Source: an uncultured Collinsella sp.
Lineage (GTDB): Bacteria; Actinomycetota; Coriobacteriia; Coriobacteriales; Coriobacteriaceae
Direction of reading: 5' to 3'
Assembly: GCA_900542175.1 (NCBI GenBank)
Contig: UQNC01000027.1
Coordinates: 1 to 28,003 of the forward strand
DNA length: 28,003 nucleotides
The notes under the pieces are model-generated. The model was not told the origin of the DNA and did no database searches. It saw nothing but the letters and a program-made list of their open reading frames with translations. This document shows positions 6,693 to 13,558 of this stretch, one piece after another. Position numbers and translations under genes: made by a program. Within the stretch, counting starts at the first letter, position 1. Each line of letters begins with the position of its first letter.

Positions 6693-7262
6693 GTGAGCGC
6701 TCAGAATTCCAAGCTCTTTGTGATTTCTGGACCGTCAGGCGCAGGCAAGGGTACGCTCGTCACTCGTGTGCGCGAGCGCCGCTCGAACCTGGGTCTGACG
6801 GTTTCGGCTACCACGCGAGCACCACGCAAAGGTGAGGTCGACGGCGTCAACTACTTTTTTCTGACGCGCGAGGAGTTCGACCGCCGCGTGGCAAACGGTG
6901 AGTTTGTTGAGTGGGCCGAGGTCCACGGTAACTGCTACGGCACGTTGGTGAGCGAGGTCACATCCAAGCTCGCCTCGGGCTCGTCTCTGATTTTGGAGAT
7001 CGATGTCCAGGGCGCCCTGCAGGTGAAGGAGCGTTTCCCCGAGGCCGTGCTGATCTTTATCAAGCCGCCTTCGCTTGAGGTGCTCCGCGAGCGTCTGGTC
7101 GGTCGCGGTACCGAGACGCCCGAGACGATTGAGCTGCGTATGGCAAACGCCGCCGATGAGCTTGCCCTTGCCGACCGCTACGACGACGTCGTGGTGAATG
7201 ACGATCTCGACCGCGCGACCGATGAGCTCGTTCGCGTTCTCGATATGCATGAAAGGATCTGA
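6693..7262 (+). CDS. gmk: Guanylate kinase
   Basis: The 189-residue kinase converts GMP to GDP with ATP. The P-loop GPSGAGKG is at 13-20. The GMP-binding segments SATTRAPRKGEVDGVNYFF and EWAEVHGNCYGT follow, then EIDVQGALQVK. The GTG start immediately follows the mihF stop codon with no spacer and no strong ribosome site, so translation is probably coupled to mihF. Length and motifs are normal for the family. Confidence 0.96.
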   Translation: MSAQNSKLFVISGPSGAGKGTLVTRVRERRSNLGLTVSATTRAPRKGEVDGVNYFFLTREEFDRRVANGEFVEWAEVHGNCYGTLVSEVTSKLASGSSLILEIDVQGALQVKERFPEAVLIFIKPPSLEVLRERLVGRGTETPETIELRMANAADELALADRYDDVVVNDDLDRATDELVRVLDMHERI

Positions 7263-7267
7263 GGTCC

Positions 7268-7549
7268 GTGTCCGTTGTAAAGCCTTGCATTGACGATCTT
7301 CTGGAGAAGACCGATCACAACCGCTTCCTGCTCGCTTCGCTTGCCTCCAAGCGCGCCTGCGACATCAATAGCATGCTGCGTGGCCAGCACAACCGCGTGC
7401 TTGCCGTCCAGGATGTCGATGACATCACCATCGGGCTTTCCGGTGCCGATACCATCTCGATGGCTATGGACGAGATTGTCGACGGCGACATCTCTTACGA
7501 CGAGGCCCGTTACGAGAAGGCGCTCGGCCACAAGGTTGCTGAAGCCTAA
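7268..7549 (+). CDS. rpoZ: DNA-directed RNA polymerase subunit omega
   Basis: The 93-residue protein is the omega subunit that helps assemble and stabilise the beta-prime subunit. It shows the conserved omega N-terminal block: IDDLLEKTDHNRFLLASLASKRACDIN aligns with the usual 'R..L...A.KRA..I' pattern. The GTG at 7268 follows AAAGGA/GAGG. It sits directly after gmk, the order found across actinobacteria and many other bacteria. The next gene, thiI, begins immediately after its stop codon. Confidence 0.9.
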   Translation: MSVVKPCIDDLLEKTDHNRFLLASLASKRACDINSMLRGQHNRVLAVQDVDDITIGLSGADTISMAMDEIVDGDISYDEARYEKALGHKVAEA

Positions 7550-8794
7550 ATGGCGGCTCGCGTCTGCCTAGTCCACTATCACGAGGTTGGGCTGAAGGGC
7601 AAGAACCGCGCACATTTTGAGCATATCCTCATGGATAACATCAAGGCGGCCTTGGCCGCCTTTTCCGTGAATGCCGTGTCTCGAATTTCCGGTTATATCC
7701 TCGTGACCTTTAACGAACATCAGGCCGACGAGGCGGCGCGTGTCATTCGCACCGTTCCCGGCGTTGCCCGTGTGTCTTTGGCGTATCACACCAACCGCGA
7801 CCCGCAGGAGTACTGCGCCGCCGCCGTGAAGGCGCTGAGCGAGTTTGGTTCCTTCGATTCGTTTAAGGTGCACGCCAAGCGCTCCAATACTGACTATGAG
7901 CTCACCTCGATCGATATCAATCGTCAGGTGGGCGAGGTACTGTGTGAGGCCTTCCCCGATAAAAAGGTTCAAATGCACGACCCCGATGCGATGGTGCACG
8001 TACTGGTGGTCCAGGGCAGCGTTTACGTGTACGCACGCTCCGAGCGCGGCGTGGGCGGTCTGCCGGTGGGATCTGCCGGCAAGGTCGTGACGCTTCTGTC
8101 GTCGGGTATCGATTCTCCGGTGGCGACTTGGATGCTCGCGCGTCGCGGCGCGGTCTGCGTGCCGGTGCATTTCTCCGGTCGTCCGCAGACGCCCGATACG
8201 AGCGAGTATTTGGTGCAGGATATCATCCGTGCGCTTGAGCCTGGTGTCCAGATCGGCCGCCTGTACGTGGTGCCGTTTGGCGACTGCCAGCGTGAGATTT
8301 CGGTCACCTGTCCCAGCAACCTGCGCGTGATCATGTATCGCCGCATTATGTATTCGGTTGCTGAGCGCATTGCACACATCGAGGGTGCCAGGGCCATCGT
8401 TACGGGCGAATCGCTTGGGCAGGTTGCCTCCCAAACGCTTGAGAACATCATGGCCGTCAACGAAGCCGTGAAGATTCCCGTGTTCCGTCCTCTCATCGGT
8501 TCGGACAAACAGGAGATCATCGCACGCGCCGAGGAGATCGGTACGTTCGATATCTCGACTGAGGCCGCTCCCGACTGCTGCACGCTGTTTATGCCGCGCC
8601 GTCCCGAGACGCACGCTAAACTCGATGCCGTGCATGAGGCCTGGGAACTGTTTGATCACGAGGAGATGATTGAGCGTCTGCTCAAGCAGACCGAGTACAT
8701 CGACTTCGAGAGCAACACGTACAAGGCCCCTAAGACCTTAAAATGCAAACATTCTGAGCTTGCTCCGCGTGAGATTTACCAAGATCACGAGTAA
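7550..8794 (+). CDS. thiI: tRNA 4-thiouridine / thiazole sulfurtransferase ThiI (short form)
   Basis: The 414-residue protein has an N-terminal ferredoxin-like/THUMP region and a C-terminal PP-loop ATPase that adenylates U8 of tRNA for thiolation; in some bacteria ThiI also serves thiamine synthesis. The PP-loop reads SSGIDS (184-189) instead of the usual SGGxDS. The EDCCT-like segment survives as DCCTLFMPRRPETHAKL. It lacks the C-terminal rhodanese domain of the enterobacterial enzyme, as is normal in Gram-positive bacteria. The ATG abuts the rpoZ stop and has only a distant AAGG, so coupling is likely. A strong terminator follows. Confidence 0.94.
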   Translation: MAARVCLVHYHEVGLKGKNRAHFEHILMDNIKAALAAFSVNAVSRISGYILVTFNEHQADEAARVIRTVPGVARVSLAYHTNRDPQEYCAAAVKALSEFGSFDSFKVHAKRSNTDYELTSIDINRQVGEVLCEAFPDKKVQMHDPDAMVHVLVVQGSVYVYARSERGVGGLPVGSAGKVVTLLSSGIDSPVATWMLARRGAVCVPVHFSGRPQTPDTSEYLVQDIIRALEPGVQIGRLYVVPFGDCQREISVTCPSNLRVIMYRRIMYSVAERIAHIEGARAIVTGESLGQVASQTLENIMAVNEAVKIPVFRPLIGSDKQEIIARAEEIGTFDISTEAAPDCCTLFMPRRPETHAKLDAVHEAWELFDHEEMIERLLKQTEYIDFESNTYKAPKTLKCKHSELAPREIYQDHE

Positions 8795-8804
8795 ATTTGT
8801 GCAT

Positions 8805-8837
8805 AGACCGACGATGCGCCTGCATCGTCGGTCTTTT
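8805..8837 (+). terminator. Intrinsic terminator after thiI
   Basis: A perfect 13-base stem (AGACCGACGATGC, 8805-8817, with its complement at 8822-8834), loop GCCT, and a run of T residues to 8837. It ends the mihF-gmk-rpoZ-thiI transcript. Confidence 0.92.
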
Positions 8838-8862
8838 GCTATCTGGGCATTTTGCGGCTAAG

Positions 8863-8898
8863 TGTCCATTTGCTGACGTGTGCCTGAATAAATGGACA
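8863..8898. repeat. Nine-base inverted repeat upstream of comEA
   Basis: TGTCCATTT (8863-8871) and AAATGGACA (8890-8898) are perfect inverted arms separated by 18 bases. There is no T run after it, so it is not an obvious terminator. Position suggests a regulator binding site in the comEA-comEC control region. Confidence 0.5.
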
Positions 8899-8910
8899 GA
8901 TTTGTGCAAG

Positions 8911-8950
8911 GTTTTGGTCAGCTTTTGGTTTGACCGCGAAAACCGGTTTT
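8911..8950. promoter_or_regulatory. Overlapping palindromes upstream of comEA
   Basis: GTTTT-GGTCA (8911-8920) mirrors TGACC-gcg-AAAAC (8931-8943), and the 12-base perfect palindrome AAAACCGGTTTT (8939-8950) overlaps its right arm. TTGACC at 8930-8935 matches a -35 at five of six positions but has no good -10 at standard spacing. This looks like an operator/promoter zone for the com genes, but the regulator is unknown. Confidence 0.45.
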
Positions 8951-9007
8951 GGGGCGTGGCTGTTGCGGAGCTCCTTTCCTGACACGATGATGTTGGGAGG
9001 TTTTGCT

Positions 9008-9721
9008 ATGGCGCAGCGCGAACAACACGAACGAGTCAAAAAGATGGACCGCTGGGCGGGCAAACTGCTCGGTCATAAGGCAGTGGTGATGGCGATACTG
9101 GTCGTCATTGCGATGGCGAGTGGACTGGCAATGGCGAACTTTGGCGGCGGTGCCGGCGGTGTGTCGTTTGAGCGCACTGATGGTTCGGGCACGTTAGTGG
9201 AGCCGGGATCCGGCGATGCTTCGAGTGGAAAGACATCTGAAGGCTCTTCGCCTAAGGCGTCTGCCGCGGCAGAGGTCTATGTCGATGTTGATGGCGCCGT
9301 GGTGTCACCCGGTGTATATCGCCTCAAAGACGGGGCGCGGGTGGCTCAGGCGATTGATGCCGCCGGCGGGCTGGCGCCCGAAGCAGACTTTACGGGGCTT
9401 AATCGTGCATCCAAGGTCACTGATGGACAAAAAATTCACGTTCCAACGGTAGGGGAGCAGCAGGTGTCCATTGCGGAAGCCGGTGTTGATGGTGGGACTT
9501 CCGCATCATCAGGCGTCGGTGGCGCAACAGGCCTAGTAAACATTAATACGGCAAGCTCGGCAGAGCTGCAGACGCTCTCGGGAATCGGTCCCTCAATGGC
9601 ACAGTCGATTATCGATGAACGGACAAAGAACGGTGCTTTTGCTTCGGTTGACGATCTGATGCGTGTGTCGGGAATCGGCGAGAAGAAGCTTGCCAAAATC
9701 AAAGATTGCATCTGCGTATGA
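9008..9721 (+). CDS. comEA: ComEA-family DNA-binding competence protein
   Basis: The 237-residue protein is a membrane-anchored DNA receptor for natural transformation. After a short basic N-terminus comes one membrane helix (about 24-44). A Ser/Gly-rich linker follows, then an SLBB domain (about 88-148, VYVDVDGAVVSPGVYRLKDG), a second linker, and a C-terminal helix-hairpin-helix pair (VNINTASSAELQTLSGIG onward) that binds double-stranded DNA. The ATG at 9008 has GGGAGG seven bases upstream; longer in-frame extensions run into the palindromic region. Its stop overlaps the comEC start (ATGA). Confidence 0.93.
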   Translation: MAQREQHERVKKMDRWAGKLLGHKAVVMAILVVIAMASGLAMANFGGGAGGVSFERTDGSGTLVEPGSGDASSGKTSEGSSPKASAAAEVYVDVDGAVVSPGVYRLKDGARVAQAIDAAGGLAPEADFTGLNRASKVTDGQKIHVPTVGEQQVSIAEAGVDGGTSASSGVGGATGLVNINTASSAELQTLSGIGPSMAQSIIDERTKNGAFASVDDLMRVSGIGEKKLAKIKDCICV

Positions 9722-12021
9722 GCGCGACCGAGCGCGAGCACGTGATGCCTCCGCGACCCCTGATTCCGTGGACGATGGCCCTGTGTGCCGGCATGTGCGT
9801 GAGCTGCGCCTTGGTGCTCAGCATAGCCGCTGATGCGCTGCTGAGGGAGCGGGCGACGGCGGTCGGGCCGCTATGGGCCATTCCCGTTGCGGCAGCGGTT
9901 TTCGTTGTGCTGGCTCACTCTTGTGCGCGGCTTGCCCCTTTGAAGCGGTGGCTGTATGCCGCGTCCGCCGGTCTCGTGGCGGGAGCGGTCGTCTCGGCGT
10001 GGTGGGCTGTGGGTGTGCTCAGCGCCTCGAAGGCACTCGACGGTCGAGCGGCAAGCGGCCTCGAGTTTGTCGTGCAGGGCGATCCATCCATAAACGACGA
10101 CGTGTATTCCTATACCTGCGGGGCACGCTCGGACGGTAAGAACTTGGCAACGGTTCGCCTATCGTGTGATCGTGAGCTCAAGGTCGGGGCGCACGTGCGT
10201 GTTATCGGTCGCGTTTCACGTTTTGAGAACGATGCGTATGGACGATCGCGTGTGCTCCGAGGCGAGGTGCGTAAGGTCAAAGCCGTTCGGATTGTGTCGG
10301 TCGATGAGGGTTCTCCGAGGCCGCTGCTTCGGCTGCGAAATGGGCTGCTTGCGTCCATCGCGCCTGCGACCGACCCGGCGCGTGCGCTCATAGCCGGTGT
10401 CGTCTGCGGTCGTTCGGCCGAGCTGCGCGCCCAGCCGGCGGGCGACTGGTTTTCGGTGACGGGAACGGCGCATCTTATCGCCGTCTCGGGCAGCCATTTG
10501 GCCATCGTGGGGTTTGTAATCGAGGGTGTATTGCAAAAGACTCGGTGCTCACGTTGCCTTCAGCGGGCGATATTGGCGATAGCGCTTGTGGGCTACGCTG
10601 TCTTTACGGGCGCGTCTCCCTCGGCCGTGCGCGCTTGCTGCATGGTGTTCGCGACGCTTGTCGTAAACGGCGCGGGGCGTCGCCGGCATGGCGCATCGGC
10701 GCTCTTCGTAACCATGTCCTTCTTTGTGCTACTGCGGCCGACGGTGCTGTTCGAGATGGGCTTTCAGCTTTCATGCGCCAGTGTCTTTGCCATCCTGTGC
10801 TTTTGTCCCTATGCGACCTACGCTTTGGGTGAGCTGGGCTTGCCATCGGGCGTTGCCAGCATGCTTTCCGTCACGCTGTGCTCGCAACTGGCGACACTTC
10901 CCATTACCATTCCTGCCTTCGGTACGTTCTCGCTCATTGCTCCGCTTTCAAATGCGGTCATCGGTCCGGTGGTGAGCGTACTGCTTGCTGTGTCGATCGT
11001 GCTAGTTCCCTTTTCGCTCGTGGCACCGTTGCGGACTTGGGTGCTCGTTGTGCCCATGATTGCCGCCCGCTGCGCGCTGTTCTTCGAGCAGCTGTTTGCC
11101 GCCGTGCCGGGTGCATACGTGAGCGTGCCGCCCGATAGCATGTGGATTTACCTATTGCCGTGTTTTCTGGCGGTTCTGCTGGTCTGGTGGCCGCGTCCCC
11201 GTGCACGTCCTATGGCGGCGGGGCTTGCATGCCTGATGCTCTTGGCTGCGATTCCGTACGTCTATTGGGATCGATTCGCTCCGCCTTCGGTGACGGTGCT
11301 CGATGTGGGCCAGGCCGATGCGATTCTTATCCGCCAAGGCGGCGCAGTAGCTCTCGTCGACTGCGGGCTCGACGAGCGCGTGGTGGCGGCGTTGGTTCGC
11401 AATAACGTGCACCATATCGATGCCGTCTTTGTGACGCATTGGGATGAGGACCACTGGGGTGGTTTGCCTGCCGTGCTCGAACAGTTTTCGGTCGGAACGA
11501 TTGCCGTGGCGGCGGATGCGCTGGAGGATGCTCCTGCCGAGGTATTGAACCGACCTGGCGTGGAGTATCGGCAGGTGCGCCGTGGGGATACGGTCGACAT
11601 CGGCTCATTTTGCGCCCGCGTGATGTGGCCATTCGAGTCCGTGGATGGCGAGGGAAATGAGGACTCGCTTGTCCTGCTGCTCTCTTATGTTCAGGAAGGT
11701 AAGGGCCTGCGAATACTTCTCACCGGTGATGCCGAGCTCGACCAAGAACGGGAATTCGTGCAGGAGGTGGGGGATATCGATGTACTTAAACTTGGGCATC
11801 ACGGCTCCAAGGTTTCAGTCGATGGTGAGTTGCTGGACGTCCTGAAGCCCGAGCTTTCCCTCGCAAGCGCCGGTGAGGGGAATCGATACGGCCATCCGTC
11901 CGATGCCTGCATCGATGCCGTTAAGGAAGCGGGTGGTGTGTTCGCGTGTACCATCGAACACGGCGACATTACCGTCGCACCGACTGCGAATGGCTTTGTG
12001 ATGCGATGCCAGCGACCGTGA
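9718..12021 (+). CDS. comEC: ComEC/Rec2-family DNA uptake channel
   Basis: The 767-residue polytopic membrane protein is the channel through which transforming single-stranded DNA enters the cytoplasm. Layout: two or three N-terminal helices, a soluble OB-like domain (about 115-220), the Competence core with GTAHLIAVSGSHLAIVG and several helices (about 220-515), and a C-terminal metallo-beta-lactamase-like domain. That domain keeps DVGQADAILI, the HxDxDH metal motif (H574, D576, D578, H579), LGHHGSK and NRYGHPSDA, so it could be a functional nuclease domain. The ATG at 9718 overlaps the comEA stop and lacks a strong ribosome site, implying coupling. It appears full length and intact. Confidence 0.95.
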   Translation: MSATEREHVMPPRPLIPWTMALCAGMCVSCALVLSIAADALLRERATAVGPLWAIPVAAAVFVVLAHSCARLAPLKRWLYAASAGLVAGAVVSAWWAVGVLSASKALDGRAASGLEFVVQGDPSINDDVYSYTCGARSDGKNLATVRLSCDRELKVGAHVRVIGRVSRFENDAYGRSRVLRGEVRKVKAVRIVSVDEGSPRPLLRLRNGLLASIAPATDPARALIAGVVCGRSAELRAQPAGDWFSVTGTAHLIAVSGSHLAIVGFVIEGVLQKTRCSRCLQRAILAIALVGYAVFTGASPSAVRACCMVFATLVVNGAGRRRHGASALFVTMSFFVLLRPTVLFEMGFQLSCASVFAILCFCPYATYALGELGLPSGVASMLSVTLCSQLATLPITIPAFGTFSLIAPLSNAVIGPVVSVLLAVSIVLVPFSLVAPLRTWVLVVPMIAARCALFFEQLFAAVPGAYVSVPPDSMWIYLLPCFLAVLLVWWPRPRARPMAAGLACLMLLAAIPYVYWDRFAPPSVTVLDVGQADAILIRQGGAVALVDCGLDERVVAALVRNNVHHIDAVFVTHWDEDHWGGLPAVLEQFSVGTIAVAADALEDAPAEVLNRPGVEYRQVRRGDTVDIGSFCARVMWPFESVDGEGNEDSLVLLLSYVQEGKGLRILLTGDAELDQEREFVQEVGDIDVLKLGHHGSKVSVDGELLDVLKPELSLASAGEGNRYGHPSDACIDAVKEAGGVFACTIEHGDITVAPTANGFVMRCQRP

Positions 12022-12029
12022 CGACGTCG

Positions 12030-12059
12030 TTGGCGTGTGGTGGGCCCCTGGGCTAGAAT
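12030..12059 (+). promoter_or_regulatory. Probable promoter of holA
   Basis: TTGGCG (12030-12035) and TAGAAT (12054-12059) are 18 bases apart, matching the -35 and -10 consensus at four and five of six positions. The -10 is preceded by CTGGGC, similar to the context of the lepA and dnaJ boxes. holA starts 41 bases after it. Confidence 0.55.
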
Positions 12060-12099
12060 GGCACGGAACGAATGCGAAGGCCTGCGGGAGGGGAGCGCA

Positions 12100-13062
12100 A
12101 TGTCCGAAACCGGTTTGCTGCCGGCATATCTGATCGTCGGTACCGACGGAGTTAAGCGCGATCACGCCGTCTCGCGTATGAAAGCGCGTCTGGAAAAGTC
12201 GGGTATGGTCGAGTTCAACCTCGACGAGCGAGACATGACCAAGGACCCCGATATCGAGTCCATTATCGGATCGCTTAACACCTTTCCGATGGGCAGCGAG
12301 TTTCGTCTGGTAATCCTCGATGGCTGCTCGAAGCTCGCCAAGGCGGTCTCGGAGCCGCTCGTTGGGTATCTGGCGAGTCCCAGCCCCACTACGGTCTGCC
12401 TCATCATCGCCGACTCACTTGCCAAGAATACGCGCCTGTATAAGGCAATCGCCAAGATCGACAAGAAGGCTATCGTCGATTGCTCGGGTACCAAGCGCTG
12501 GGAACTGCCGCGCCGTGTTCAGCAGATGGCGACGCAGCGCGGTAAGTCGATTTCGACGGCGGCCGCCGAGGAGCTCGTCTCGCGTTCGGGCGAAAACACG
12601 CGCATGCTCGATAACGACTTGGCTAAGCTTGCCCAGATGGTCGAGTCGCCTCAGATTGAACTTGCCGATGTTGAGCGCTGGATTGTCCGTACGGCCGAGG
12701 TTCAACCCTGGGACTTCCTCAACGCCGTCTCGGCTCGCGATATGCGGCGATCGCTCGAGCTCTTCAATCTGCTGCCCGCCAAGAGCTATGTGTGGACCTA
12801 CACGCTGCTGTGCGGTCGCATCCGTGAGCTGATCGTCGCCAAGGCGCTCGATGCGCGTGGACAGGGTCGTGAGCTGGCCGCAACGCTCAAGCTCCAGTCC
12901 TGGCAGGTCAAGAATCACCTGACTTGGGCGCGTCGCTTTTCGATGGCAGAGCTCGTCGCAGCGCTCGAGGGTGCGGTCGATGTGGAGCTCGCGCTCAAGG
13001 GCTCTGCCGATTCTGAGACCGCGCTTTTGCTCTGGATTACGAACATCTTGAGAAAATCGTGA
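12100..13062 (+). CDS. holA: DNA polymerase III subunit delta
   Basis: The 320-residue clamp-loader subunit opens the beta sliding clamp. The N-terminal AAA+-like fold lacks Walker motifs, as is usual for delta. Recognisable blocks are AYLIVGTDGVKRDHAV, SLNTFPMGSEFRLVIL and GENTRMLDNDLAKLAQMV, followed by the helical collar segment AVSARDMRRSLELFNLL. The ATG at 12100 has a GGGAGGGGAG site with good spacing. It lies between comEC and rpsT, a context seen for holA in many Gram-positive genomes. Note that rpsT follows within about 130 bases but has its own promoter. Confidence 0.93.
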   Translation: MSETGLLPAYLIVGTDGVKRDHAVSRMKARLEKSGMVEFNLDERDMTKDPDIESIIGSLNTFPMGSEFRLVILDGCSKLAKAVSEPLVGYLASPSPTTVCLIIADSLAKNTRLYKAIAKIDKKAIVDCSGTKRWELPRRVQQMATQRGKSISTAAAEELVSRSGENTRMLDNDLAKLAQMVESPQIELADVERWIVRTAEVQPWDFLNAVSARDMRRSLELFNLLPAKSYVWTYTLLCGRIRELIVAKALDARGQGRELAATLKLQSWQVKNHLTWARRFSMAELVAALEGAVDVELALKGSADSETALLLWITNILRKS

Positions 13063-13110
13063 TGATACCTGCCTATTTGACAAATTCGTTCTATTCCTTT
13101 GAGGGGGAGC

Positions 13111-13120
13111 GTGCTATAGT
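13111..13120 (+). promoter_or_regulatory. Probable extended -10 promoter of rpsT
   Basis: GTGCTATAGT contains TGn-TATAGT and is identical over ten bases to the rpmB promoter on the other strand at 425-434. A perfect TTGACA at 13077-13082 is 32 bases from it, too far to serve as its -35. Transcription would start near 13127. Confidence 0.65.
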
Positions 13121-13130
13121 AGGCGCTTGC

Positions 13131-13168
13131 ATGACCTCACCGTGTCTCAGAGGTGTCATACATTTTTT
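13131..13168 (+). promoter_or_regulatory. Hairpin and U tract in the rpsT leader
   Basis: ATG-ACCTC (13131-13138) pairs with GAGGT-GT-CAT (13150-13159, two-base bulge). Three bases later comes a run of six T residues (13163-13168). The structure starts almost at the predicted transcript 5' end and precedes the ribosome site, so it resembles a weak terminator used for attenuation, or an S20 binding site. Confidence 0.45.
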
Positions 13169-13195
13169 GCAAGGAACTCGAAAGGAACTCCAGAA

Positions 13196-13462
13196 GTGGC
13201 AAACATCAAGTCTCAGAAGAAGCGTATCCGCACCAATGAGGCAGCTCGCATGCGTAACAAGGCTGTCAAGTCCGAGCTCAAGACGCTGACCAAGCACGTC
13301 CAGTCCGCCGTCGCCGAGGGCGACGCCGAGAAGGCCCAGGCTGCCCTCAAGACCGTTACCAAGCGTCTCGACATGGCTGCCGCCAAGCATGTTATCCACA
13401 AGAACCAGGCTTCCAACCGCAAGTCCGGTCTTGCCAAGCTCGTGAACAGCATCAACGCCTAA
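13196..13462 (+). CDS. rpsT: 30S ribosomal protein S20
   Basis: The 88-residue primary 16S rRNA-binding protein begins VANIKSQKKRIRTNE and has the conserved lysine/arginine-rich helices (RMRNKAVKSELKTL, KHVIHKNQASNRKSGLAKLVN). The GTG at 13196 follows AAAGGA at 13181-13186, and the family N-terminus begins here; an earlier in-frame extension covers only the leader. It is probably monocistronic, with a promoter, structured leader and strong terminator all within the window. Confidence 0.97.
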   Translation: MANIKSQKKRIRTNEAARMRNKAVKSELKTLTKHVQSAVAEGDAEKAQAALKTVTKRLDMAAAKHVIHKNQASNRKSGLAKLVNSINA

Positions 13463-13496
13463 GTTGTAAATTTCACACTACACAGATTACGCGCAT

Positions 13497-13533
13497 AAAT
13501 GGAGCCTGTTTTATGGAACAGGCTCCATTTTTT
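13497..13533 (+). terminator. Intrinsic terminator after rpsT
   Basis: A perfect stem of about 14 bases (AAATGGAGCCTGTT, 13497-13510, with its complement from 13517), a six-base loop, and a T run ending at 13533. It lies only four bases before the lepA promoter motif. Confidence 0.93.
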
Positions 13534-13536
13534 GTA

Positions 13537-13551
13537 CCGCTCGGGTAAGAT
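13537..13551 (+). promoter_or_regulatory. lepA promoter giving a leaderless transcript
   Basis: CCGCTCGGGTAAGAT ends in a TAAGAT -10 box (13546-13551) that lies only seven bases before the lepA ATG at 13559. Transcription would begin at or next to the A of the start codon. The 11-mer CCGCTCGGGTA recurs before the first dnaJ (17655-17665). Confidence 0.6.
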
Positions 13552-13558
13552 AGTCCGC

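Noticed and set aside
8797..8982. A 61-codon plus-strand frame after thiI
   Set aside because: It begins inside the thiI terminator, runs through the palindromic comEA control region, and has no ribosome site.
13077..13082. TTGACA as the -35 of rpsT
   Set aside because: It is 32 bases from the only good -10 (13115-13120), and no -10 lies at 16-18 bases.
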